Position numbers and translations under genes: made by a program. Below, piece by piece: positions 28,935 through 35,874 of a DNA stretch of 64,000 nt; within the stretch, counting starts at the first letter, position 1, and the number at the start of each line of letters is the position of its first letter. The notes below the pieces were generated by a model. That model worked only from the letters and a program-made list of their open reading frames with translations. It had not been told where the DNA came from and did not search any database. Origin of the DNA: DASZUK01 sp963745595. Its GTDB lineage: Bacteria > Actinomycetota > Acidimicrobiia > Acidimicrobiales > RAAP-2. The stretch lies in NCBI GenBank assembly GCA_963745595.1, contig CAVUYB010000014.1:124001-188000 (forward strand). The letters run 5' to 3'.

Positions 28935-29504
28935 TCAGCCTGTCTTGTCGATGAGGTGGAGGACCCGGATGACGGACTCCTCCATGTACTCCGGGCCGTG
29001 GATGTCGGCCGCCCAGGAGATCGCGGCCGAGAACCAGACCTGCTGGACGATGCCGGCGATGTCCCACTCGGCGTCGTCCGGCTCACCGCCGGCGATGGCC
29101 CGGGCGACGACGAGGTGCATCGAGTTGTTGAACGTCCGGAGCATCGGCGCGACGGCCTCCTGCCCGCACGTCAGCGCCCGGACCATCGCCCGGCTGCTCG
29201 ACGGCGACCCGACGAGCGCGTTCGTCAGGGAGTTGAGCGTCCGCAGGACGCGCACCCGTGGCGTCTTGCCGGCCACGGCCTCGTCGACCAGGTTGGCGAG
29301 CATGTGGCTCGCCGTCTCGATCATGGCGTCGAGGAGCAGGTACTCCTTGGACGGGTAGTACTTGTAGAGCGTGCGCGACGAGATGCCGGTCTGGTCGATG
29401 ACGTCGCTGATCCGCCAGCCGTCGAAGCCGTGGTCGACGGCCAGCCCGAGCACCGTCTCACGAATTTTCTGTCGCTGCTCGAGGCTCAGCGGGCGAGCCG
29501 GCAC
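28935..29504 (-). CDS. TetR-family transcriptional regulator
   Basis: A 189-residue repressor. The N-terminal helix-turn-helix reads IRETVLGLAVDHGFDGWRIS, DVIDQTGISSRTLYKYYPSK and EYLLLDAM; the rest is an all-helical ligand-binding domain with ALTCGQEAVAPMLRTFNN. The GTG at 29504 is preceded by a G-run that can serve as a ribosome site. It lies directly upstream of the kdp operon on the same strand, separated by a GC-rich spacer of about 130 bases. No obvious target is adjacent, so the ligand and regulon are unknown. Confidence 0.87.
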   Translation of the reverse strand: MPARPLSLEQRQKIRETVLGLAVDHGFDGWRISDVIDQTGISSRTLYKYYPSKEYLLLDAMIETASHMLANLVDEAVAGKTPRVRVLRTLNSLTNALVGSPSSSRAMVRALTCGQEAVAPMLRTFNNSMHLVVARAIAGGEPDDAEWDIAGIVQQVWFSAAISWAADIHGPEYMEESVIRVLHLIDKTG

Positions 29505-29519
29505 TGCCCCCCCAAATAC

Positions 29520-29651
29520 CTATGAATCATCGGGCAACGGTAGCGCAACCTCCTTTGTGCACTTAGGTTTTACCGTCATTCGGCCAATCGCCGAGATCGT
29601 CGTATTGGCGTAGATCATCTCGGCCAGGCTCGACGTCGCCTGGTCGCTCAT
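29520..29651 (-). CDS. Possible 43-residue ORF overlapping the upstream stop
   Basis: An ATG at 29651 overlaps the stop of the upstream membrane-anchored protein gene (ATGA) and opens 43 codons beginning MSDQATSSLAEMIYANTTIS and ending KEVALPLPDDS. Base composition is markedly less GC-rich than true genes here and codon usage looks uncharacteristic. The overlap is the only support; it may be promoter DNA for the TetR gene. Confidence 0.25.
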   Translation of the reverse strand: MSDQATSSLAEMIYANTTISAIGRMTVKPKCTKEVALPLPDDS

Positions 29652-30262
29652 TGCGTCGGGCGTGACCGATCGACCCCAGCCGCCAGGCTCTGCACCTCGC
29701 GGTCGGTGTCCGCGACGAGCTCGCGCAGATGCATGTCGGTGGCATCGCTGACGACCGCCACGGTCGCCGCGGTGGCCGCCGACCGGATCGCGCTCGCCGT
29801 CGACAGCACATCGGCGACCTGCCGGCGGACGCCGGACAGGTGTTGATCGTCGGCGGTCGCCAGTAGGCCGTCCAGCGCGGTCGCCGTCGACCGCAACCGG
29901 CGATGGAGGGACGGCAGATCCCCGACCGGCGCACCGGCGGCCGCGGCGTCGCACACCGCGCGGTCCGCGTCGCCGACGCCCTGCCAGAGCTGTCGGCGCA
30001 GCTCCGGCAGCGGGACCATCCGCCCGTTACCCGCTGGCCTGGCGGTGCCGGCACCGACGAGATGATGCCATCGGCCGAGCACCGTCCGGCCCGTGCGAGT
30101 CGCCATCCACGTCCGCTCGACGCCGCGCCAGGCCGTCCGGGCGATCAGCAGGCGGCGGCGAGCCCACCGCCAGCCGTAGAACGCCGCCACCAACGCCACC
30201 GTGGCGACCGCGCAGAGGAACAGCAACGCCCCGACGATCACCGGCGTAGCCGACGCGGTCAT
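29648..30262 (-). CDS. Membrane-anchored protein of unknown function
   Basis: A 204-residue protein with one N-terminal membrane helix (PVIVGALLFLCAVATVALVA) followed by a basic stretch WRWARRRLLIARTAWR, then a long helical cytosolic domain. The domain has LPELRRQLWQGVGDADRAV, LHRRLRSTATALDGLLATAD and LSGVRRQVADVLSTASAIRS, likely a coiled-coil bundle. I recognise no family. The start ATG at 30262 lacks a clear ribosome site. It stands upstream of the TetR gene on the same strand. Confidence 0.6.
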   Translation of the reverse strand: MTASATPVIVGALLFLCAVATVALVAAFYGWRWARRRLLIARTAWRGVERTWMATRTGRTVLGRWHHLVGAGTARPAGNGRMVPLPELRRQLWQGVGDADRAVCDAAAAGAPVGDLPSLHRRLRSTATALDGLLATADDQHLSGVRRQVADVLSTASAIRSAATAATVAVVSDATDMHLRELVADTDREVQSLAAGVDRSRPTQ

Positions 30263-30383
30263 GTCGAGGAGTCTACGGGCCGCTGCGCCGATTAGGCCGC
30301 CGGGCGGACGGGGCCGGGGCTGGGCCGACGGGCCGCGACGCTGGCGTTGGCCGGCCGGTCAGAGCCAGCTGGTCAGATCAGGG

Positions 30384-30854
30384 TCAGTGCGCTGGCGCTG
30401 GCTCGTGAGCCGCCTGGGCGACCGGGCTGGCGCGGTGGGCGGCGACGACCTCGTTGCGGAAGTACAGCCAGCGAGAGAACGTGACGATGATGCCCTGGGC
30501 GCCCGCGCCGAGCAGCGCCAGGAAGATGAGTAGGCCGAGCGTCTGGTAGGCGTTGTTGCCGTGGAGGCTCCGGTTGCCGAGGATCCAGCAGATGAGGGCC
30601 ATCACCAGGAACTCCGTCATGAGGAACACGCCGAAGAGCTGCATGATGCCGTTGGCCGTCTTCTTGTCCTCCTCCGCGACCTGCTTGCGGGCCGCCGGGA
30701 TGAGCAGCCCGCCGAGGGCAACGAAGACGAGCAGGATGCCGACGCCGATGACCGACCACCACCACGTCAGGTCGTAGACGCCGAGCGTGATGAAGCACAT
30801 GGCGGCCGAGAAGACGAGGACCAGCACCACCAACGATCCGTACAGCTTGCCCAC
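30384..30854 (-). CDS. Four-helix membrane protein of unknown function
   Basis: A 156-residue protein with helices around LYGSLVVLVLVFSAAMCFIT, WWWSVIGVGILLVFVALGGL, IMQLFGVFLMTEFLVMALIC and GLLIFLALLGAGAQGIIVTF. A charged cytosolic loop ARKQVAEEDKKTANG lies between helices two and three, and the C-terminus is histidine/alanine rich. The GTG at 30854 follows GGAGAGG by about 4 bases. I cannot assign a family or role; there is no operon partner. Confidence 0.62.
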   Translation of the reverse strand: MGKLYGSLVVLVLVFSAAMCFITLGVYDLTWWWSVIGVGILLVFVALGGLLIPAARKQVAEEDKKTANGIMQLFGVFLMTEFLVMALICWILGNRSLHGNNAYQTLGLLIFLALLGAGAQGIIVTFSRWLYFRNEVVAAHRASPVAQAAHEPAPAH

Positions 30855-31150
30855 GACACCTCTCCTTGTCCGGTCCTGTCTGCCCCGTCTGGGCATCCGG
30901 TCGGGGCGCTCACCACGCCTCGACGTCGTCCGCCTCCCAATCGCGGGTCCCATCGATACCACGACTCGGGCCCGACCGCCCGTCTTGTGGAGCGGGGCGT
31001 GGCGCCCGCCGCACCGATAGCCGGGCGCTCCGACGGGCGACCACCTGCTTCTCGAGCCCTGCTCCGGCCGCTACTGACCGTCGGCCCTATTGGCAGTCGG
31101 CCCTATTGGCAGTCGGCCCTATTGGCAGTCGGCCCTATTGGCAGTCAGCC
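30855..31150. other. Intergenic stretch between the membrane protein gene and nur
   Basis: About 296 bases without a convincing gene. It would hold the promoter of the membrane-protein gene (a TATCGA box on the minus strand lies near 30955) and ends in a five-copy 16-bp tandem repeat. No structured RNA or terminator is evident. Confidence 0.5.
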
Positions 31151-31161
31151 CTATTGGCAGT
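31082..31161. repeat. Five-copy 16-bp tandem repeat running into the nur stop codon
   Basis: CGGCCCTATTGGCAGT is repeated at 31082, 31098, 31114 and 31130; a fifth copy at 31146 starts CAGCCC. Each unit contains the hyphenated palindrome GCC-CTATT-GGC. The last copy contributes the final codons and TAG of the Nur gene, so the array looks like expansion of the 3' end of that gene. Confidence 0.9.
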
Positions 31162-31636
31162 CAGCACAGCGGCCGAGGATGGCGAAGTGGTGCGGGTCGA
31201 TGACGAACCCGAGCCGCGCCTTGGCCGTCCGGGCGAGGCCGTCGAACAGCTCGTCGGGCGCCTCGATCATCGCGCCGCACTGCTCGCAGACGAAGTGGGC
31301 GTGGGCCATCGACGCCAGCTGGTACGTCGCCGGACCGTGGCCGAGATGCGAGTGGGCGACGACGCCGAGCTCCTGCAGGTCGTCGAGGTTGCGGTAGATC
31401 GTCGAGAGGTGGACGTCCGGCGCCCGGCGCTGGACGTCGTCGGCGAGCTCCTCGGCGGTTCGGTGATCGCCGGCCTCGAAGAGCACTTCGAGCAGCAGGC
31501 GGCGCGACAACGTCGCCCGGCCGCCTTTGGCCCGCATGAGGGCGAGAACGTCGTCGACGGTCGCCGGGTAGGCGCCCGCGCTCGCGGGGGGACCGTCGGG
31601 CCCACGACGAACCTGTGAGACGACCGGACGGCTCAT
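31151..31636 (-). CDS. nur: Fur-family regulator, probably Nur (nickel-responsive)
   Basis: A 161-residue Fur-fold repressor. The winged helix has GGRATLSRRLLLEVLFEAGD, HRTAEELADDVQRRAPDVHL, STIYRNLDDLQELGVVAHS; the dimerisation domain has HAHFVCEQCGAMIEAP and ends GRCADCQ. The two CxxC pairs form the structural zinc site. I prefer Nur over Fur or Zur because the gene is divergent to a NiCoT nickel/cobalt permease and a box matching the Streptomyces Nur consensus (TGCAA-N5-TTGCAA type) lies between them. The ATG at 31636 follows TAACGT by six bases (leaderless). Zur or peroxide sensing cannot be fully excluded from sequence alone. Confidence 0.8.
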   Translation of the reverse strand: MSRPVVSQVRRGPDGPPASAGAYPATVDDVLALMRAKGGRATLSRRLLLEVLFEAGDHRTAEELADDVQRRAPDVHLSTIYRNLDDLQELGVVAHSHLGHGPATYQLASMAHAHFVCEQCGAMIEAPDELFDGLARTAKARLGFVIDPHHFAILGRCADCQ

Positions 31637-31642
31637 GACGCC

Positions 31643-31648
31643 ACGTTA
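31643..31648 (-). promoter_or_regulatory. Candidate -10 element of nur
   Basis: On the minus strand TAACGT ends six bases before the nur ATG. The Nur-type box lies at the expected -35 position, so autoregulation is plausible. Confidence 0.4.
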
Positions 31649-31662
31649 GACGGCACGCTCAG

Positions 31663-31679
31663 TTGCAAAGTATTCGCAA
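31663..31679. promoter_or_regulatory. Nur-type operator between nur and the nickel permease gene
   Basis: TTGCAA-AGTAT-TCGCAA matches the published Streptomyces Nur box pattern (TTGCAA-N5-TTGCAA) at 11 of 12 arm positions. It overlaps the -35 regions of both divergent promoters, so nickel-bound Nur could repress both genes. Confidence 0.65.
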
Positions 31680-31684
31680 TAGGG

Positions 31685-31690
31685 TACGGT
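31685..31690 (+). promoter_or_regulatory. Candidate -10 element of the NiCoT gene
   Basis: TACGGT ends eight bases before the GTG at 31699; the Nur-type box overlaps its -35 position. Confidence 0.4.
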
Positions 31691-31698
31691 AGGCATCG

Positions 31699-32844
31699 GT
31701 GGCCGTCAGCGACCAATGCCTGCGTCTTTCGGTCCCCGTCCGCCGGGCCGTCGCATCGCTGACCCCCCGGGAACGGGTCCGCCTCGGCGGCATCGCGGTC
31801 GCCATCATCGGGCTCTTCGTCGTCGGCTTCGTGCTGCTCCTCGCGGCCGCGCCGCACCACTATCGGGTGAGCCGGACGGACGTGTTCGGCGTCGGTACCG
31901 GCATCCTGGCGCTGACGCTCGGGATGCGCCATGCCTTCGACGCCGACCACATCGCGGCGATCGACAACACGACCCGGAAGTTGATGGCCGACGGCCAACG
32001 CCCGATGAGCGTCGGCTTCTTCTTCTCGCTCGGCCACTCGACGGTCGTCTTCGCCTTGACCGTCCTCCTCGGTCTCGGCCTCCGGGCCGTCGACGCGCAG
32101 GTGCACCACGGCGCGTCCGGCTTGCACGACGTGACCGGCGTCGTCGGGACGACGGTCTCCGGCGCGTTTCTCTACGTCATCGCCGCCCTCAACGTCGTCG
32201 TCCTGGTCTCGATCGTCCGCGTCTCCCGGGACCTCCGGCGGGGCCGGTTCGACGACGGCGAGCTCGAACGGCAGCTCGACCAGCGCGGCCTGATGAACCG
32301 GTTCTTCGGGCCGCTCGCCCGCCGGGTCGACGCGCCGTGGAAGATGTACCCGGTCGGCATCCTGTTCGGGTTGGGGTTCGACACCGCGACGGAGGTCGCA
32401 CTACTCGTCCTGTCCGGGACCGCCGTCGCCAGCGGGCTCCCGTTCTGGGCGATCCTGTCCCTACCGGTGCTCTTCGCCGCCGGGATGAGCCTGTTCGACA
32501 CGCTCGACGGCTGCTTCATGAACTTCGCCTACGACTGGGCGTTCTCCCAGCCGGCCCGGAAGGTGTACTTCAACCTCGTCATCACCGGGCTGTCCGTCAC
32601 GGTCGCCTTCTTCATCGGCACCGTCGAGCTGCTCGGCCTGCTCGGGACCGAAGCCGGTTGGCAGGGCGGGTTCTGGCACGCGGTCGGCGGCTTCGACATC
32701 AACACCGCCGGCTTCGTCATCGTCGGCCTCTTCGTCGTCACCTGGGCCATCGCCGTCGCGGTCTGGCGGTTCGGCCGAATAGAGGAACGGTGGACCGCGC
32801 CGGCCCGATCCCCGTCGGGCGGCGCTGCCGGCCCGGGCGGCTGA
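31699..32844 (+). CDS. NiCoT-family nickel/cobalt permease
   Basis: A 381-residue eight-helix permease importing Ni2+ or Co2+. The family signature RHAFDADHIAAIDNTTRK in helix 2, FFFSLGHSTVVFALTVLLG, and LGFDTATEVALLVLSG with FAAGMSLFDTLDGCFMNFAYDW are all present. Helix segments continue to VIVGLFVVTWAIAVAVWRF. The GTG at 31699 has a leaderless -10 box and no ribosome site. Divergence from nur with a shared operator indicates nickel-dependent repression. Nickel versus cobalt preference cannot be read, though Nur control favours nickel, for urease, hydrogenase or Ni-SOD. Confidence 0.9.
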   Translation: MAVSDQCLRLSVPVRRAVASLTPRERVRLGGIAVAIIGLFVVGFVLLLAAAPHHYRVSRTDVFGVGTGILALTLGMRHAFDADHIAAIDNTTRKLMADGQRPMSVGFFFSLGHSTVVFALTVLLGLGLRAVDAQVHHGASGLHDVTGVVGTTVSGAFLYVIAALNVVVLVSIVRVSRDLRRGRFDDGELERQLDQRGLMNRFFGPLARRVDAPWKMYPVGILFGLGFDTATEVALLVLSGTAVASGLPFWAILSLPVLFAAGMSLFDTLDGCFMNFAYDWAFSQPARKVYFNLVITGLSVTVAFFIGTVELLGLLGTEAGWQGGFWHAVGGFDINTAGFVIVGLFVVTWAIAVAVWRFGRIEERWTAPARSPSGGAAGPGG

Positions 32845-32855
32845 ACCGTCTTGAG

Positions 32856-35006
32856 TCAGAACGTCGGGACCGCGTCGACGACGTCGTCGACGTCGACACC
32901 GAGGCCGGGCAGCGATCCGAGATTCGTGGCGTCCCCGAAGCTGAAGATGCCGCCGTCGGCGCCGACGAGCCAGTAGCCGCCGCCATCTGGCGTCGGGACG
33001 ACGGACACGACCGGCTTCGTCGGCGTGACTCCGAGCGCCGGCAATGAGCCGAGGTAGGCCGCCGTCCCGTAGGCGTCGACGCCGCCGTTCGACGTCACGA
33101 CCCAATAGCCGGTGCCGGCGGGCGTGCCGGCGATGCCGGTGATCGAACCGGCACCGGCGGACGCGTTCCCGTAATTGTCGGCCGAACCGAACCCGGTCAC
33201 CGTGCCGTCGGCCTGGACGACCCAATAGCCGGTGTCACCCGCCGCGGCGGCGATCCCGACGACGTCGTCGACGTGCACACCGGCTGCCGGCAGCGAGCCG
33301 AGGAACGGAGCGTCGCCGAACGCGAAGACACCCCCGTCGCGGCCGACGAGCAGGTAACCGCGATCGTCCGTCGTCGGCACGATCCCGGCGATGTCGTCGA
33401 CGTCGATGCCGAGACCGGGCAGGGACCCTTCGTACGTCGTGTCGCCGAAACTGAAGACACCGCCATCGGCCCCGACGAGGAAGTAGCCGCGACCGTCCGA
33501 CGACGGCACGATCCCGGCGATGTCGTCGACATCGATGCCGAGACCGGGCAGGGACCCGTAGAAGCCGCCCGACCCGCCCGGCGGGAAGACGAAAACGCCT
33601 CCGTCCGCGCCGACCAGGTCGTAGGCGGGAGTCGTCGCCGACGTGGCCGGGGGCGATGGCCCGGTCGGCCCCGGGGGGGACGGCGCAATCGGCGGTGGTG
33701 TCGTGGCGCCGGTCGTCGGTGGCGGTGTGGTCAGCGGTGGGGTCGTTCCCGGTGTGCCGCCGGACGCCAACGCCACGAGGTGCGCCCGCAACGTGGTGCC
33801 GTCGGGCGCGACCGGTGTGCCGCCGGACGCGCTAGTGATGAGCGAGTAGGCGTCGCTCCCGCCATCCTGCAGGAGCGAGCAGTCGGTGGCGGCCGTTGTC
33901 CGCCCGGCTGTTGTCAACACGTACCAACCCCACGCGACATAGCTCACGCCGTGCGCGTCGGCCCAGCGCATGTACGTGGCGTCGAAACTTGTCGGTCGGG
34001 TCGTTGTGCTCGGCGGGTCGGCGCAGTCGTACCCCTCGTCGAGCTCGCCGGTGACGACCGGCACGTCGTCGGCGACCGGTGCGACGTCCGCGTTCCAACA
34101 GGTCGCGGTGTCGCAGGCGCCGGGAGCGCCGCCGTGGTCGTAGTTGTGGAACGAGGCGACGAGCGCGTCGTCGGGATCGACCGGCTCGTGGGCGAGCCAT
34201 CCGGTCAGGTCGTTGGCGTAGTCGAGGCCGCCGAGCATGATCGGCTGGCGGGCCCCGGTCGACCGGATGGCGGTCACGAGTGTCTGCATCCCGACCGCTG
34301 TGTACGTCGCCGCGGTGCGGGCTGTGGTCCCGTCCTTCGTCACCGGGACGGCGCAGCCGCCGTGCTCCCAGCATGTCCAGGTCACGGCCAGTGTCGACAC
34401 GCCGTCTGTCTTCGGCGAGTACGGCTCGTTGAACGCATCGAAGACGACCGCGTCGTTCGCCTTGAACGTTGTGGCCACTGACGACCAGAACTGGGCGGAG
34501 TGTGTGTCCGGCATCGGCCGCTGGCCATCGGCGACGTAGGTGCCCGGGGCGGACCAGTGGAGGTCGAGGATGACGTAGAGGCCGGCCGCGTTGAGATCGG
34601 CGACCCAGTCCTCAACGGCCGCCTGGTAGCCCGCCGCACCGGCCGCGTGGTCGTACGTCGGCTGACCGTTGATGCCGAGCCAGCAGTCCTCGTTCAGCGG
34701 CACCCGGACCGCGTCGGCGTCCCAGCCGGCGATGGCGTCGGCCGAGGCCGCGGTCATTGGCACCGACGAGTATGTCCAGCCCTCCTCACAGGCGTACTCC
34801 GTCCCCGGAACGTTCACCCCCAGGAGGCGGATCGCCTTCCCGGCGCCATTGACGAAGTGGTTGCCGTCGACCGCCACCGACAGCGCGGGACCGGCCGCGG
34901 CCGGGCCCGCGGCGACGACGACCGCGAGACCAGCGCCGACGATCAGCGCCGTGGCGATGGCGGCGGCCGCGCCAACGCCGATGAACGACCGCCGACCAGC
35001 CCGCAT
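32856..35006 (-). CDS. Exported GH5 glycosidase with six C-terminal repeats
   Basis: A 716-residue exported glycoside hydrolase of the cellulase (GH5) family. The N-terminus RAGRRSFIGVGAAAAIATALI looks like a Tat or Sec signal. The catalytic domain (about 40-395) has VRVPLNEDCWLGI, VILDLHWSAPG, the acid/base Glu in VVFDAFNEPYSP, VASFHNYDHGG and the nucleophile Glu in VVTGELDEGYDC. A Pro/Thr-rich linker (about 420-465) leads to six repeats of about 42 residues (GYFLVGADGGVFSFGDT with SLPGLGIDVDDIAGIVP spacers). The repeat copy number matches three other exported proteins here. No frameshift. It likely cleaves beta-glucan, mannan or cellulose outside the cell. Confidence 0.9.
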   Translation of the reverse strand: MRAGRRSFIGVGAAAAIATALIVGAGLAVVVAAGPAAAGPALSVAVDGNHFVNGAGKAIRLLGVNVPGTEYACEEGWTYSSVPMTAASADAIAGWDADAVRVPLNEDCWLGINGQPTYDHAAGAAGYQAAVEDWVADLNAAGLYVILDLHWSAPGTYVADGQRPMPDTHSAQFWSSVATTFKANDAVVFDAFNEPYSPKTDGVSTLAVTWTCWEHGGCAVPVTKDGTTARTAATYTAVGMQTLVTAIRSTGARQPIMLGGLDYANDLTGWLAHEPVDPDDALVASFHNYDHGGAPGACDTATCWNADVAPVADDVPVVTGELDEGYDCADPPSTTTRPTSFDATYMRWADAHGVSYVAWGWYVLTTAGRTTAATDCSLLQDGGSDAYSLITSASGGTPVAPDGTTLRAHLVALASGGTPGTTPPLTTPPPTTGATTPPPIAPSPPGPTGPSPPATSATTPAYDLVGADGGVFVFPPGGSGGFYGSLPGLGIDVDDIAGIVPSSDGRGYFLVGADGGVFSFGDTTYEGSLPGLGIDVDDIAGIVPTTDDRGYLLVGRDGGVFAFGDAPFLGSLPAAGVHVDDVVGIAAAAGDTGYWVVQADGTVTGFGSADNYGNASAGAGSITGIAGTPAGTGYWVVTSNGGVDAYGTAAYLGSLPALGVTPTKPVVSVVPTPDGGGYWLVGADGGIFSFGDATNLGSLPGLGVDVDDVVDAVPTF

Positions 35007-35019
35007 CGTTGGCCGGTCG

Positions 35020-35688
35020 TCAGCTCGTGACGAGCGCGATGGCGAAGCCGTCGTAGCCCTTGCTCCCGACGGTTTGGATCTCGGTCGCCGTCACCCGCTT
35101 CTCAGCCGCCAGCCGCTCGTTGAACCGGCGGGTGCCCTCGACGTCAGCGTCGTGGCACGACGAGTCGATGACCTTGCCGTCGCGGATGACGTTGTCGACG
35201 ACGATCGTCGTGCCGACCCGGGAGAGCTTCATCGCCCACTCGAAGTAGTCGGGATTGTGCTGCTTGTCGGCGTCGATGAACGCGAAGTCGATCGGCCCGA
35301 ACCCCTCGGCGGCGAGCGCCGGGAGCGACTCGACCGCCGGTCCGACCCGGATCTCGACGGCGTCGGCCACGCCGGCCCGGTCGATGTTCGCCTGCGCGAT
35401 CGCCGCGTGATGAGGATCGACCTCGAGCGTGACGACGCGTCCGCCGTCCGGCAGCGCTCGGGCCAGCCAGATCGTGCTGTACCCGCCGAGCGTCCCGACC
35501 TCGAGGATCGTCCGTGCCTGCTGGGCCTTGGCCAGGATGTGCAGGAGCCGGCCCTGTGCCGCGGTCACGTTGATCGGCGGCAAGCCGCCGGCCTGCGCCG
35601 ACTCGAGCGCGTGATCGAGCGTGTCGTCGGGCGGAAAGAGCAGCTTCGTCAAGTAGTCGTCGACAGCCGTCCATTGCGATTGAGTCAT
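35020..35688 (-). CDS. Class I SAM-dependent O-methyltransferase
   Basis: A 222-residue methyltransferase of the catechol/caffeoyl-CoA type. ARTILEVGTLGGYSTIWLAR (SAM motif I), RVVTLEVDPHHAAIAQANI (acidic loop), DFAFIDADKQHNPDYFEWAM and TIVVDNVIRDGKVID (metal-binding Asp and Asn) are all present, so Mg2+ dependence is expected. The ATG at 35688 was chosen because the conserved N-terminal region (VDDYLTKLLFPPDD) begins right after it. The acceptor substrate is unknown. Confidence 0.9.
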   Translation of the reverse strand: MTQSQWTAVDDYLTKLLFPPDDTLDHALESAQAGGLPPINVTAAQGRLLHILAKAQQARTILEVGTLGGYSTIWLARALPDGGRVVTLEVDPHHAAIAQANIDRAGVADAVEIRVGPAVESLPALAAEGFGPIDFAFIDADKQHNPDYFEWAMKLSRVGTTIVVDNVIRDGKVIDSSCHDADVEGTRRFNERLAAEKRVTATEIQTVGSKGYDGFAIALVTS

Positions 35689-35874
35689 GCCCCTATTCGT
35701 AGCGCAGTCGATCGCCCGACGTCGGGCGATGTCGCCGATGGTGCCCGAACGGTGCCGGCACGGTGCTGGCGACACCCCGGCCGCAAGGATCGTGGGACCT
35801 CGCTCGGCTATCGACGCGTCGATAGGCTGTCGTGCCGAAAGGGGTCACCGCTCATGCGAGACGGGAGAGGGCGC

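Noticed and set aside
31082..31161. Tandem repeat as a CRISPR array
   Set aside because: Units are directly adjacent with no spacers and no cas genes are nearby.
34669..35874. In-frame 5' extension of the UPF0104 fusion gene by about 400 codons
   Set aside because: It reads antisense through the O-methyltransferase and GH5 genes and has no family similarity; a good ribosome site supports 35875.
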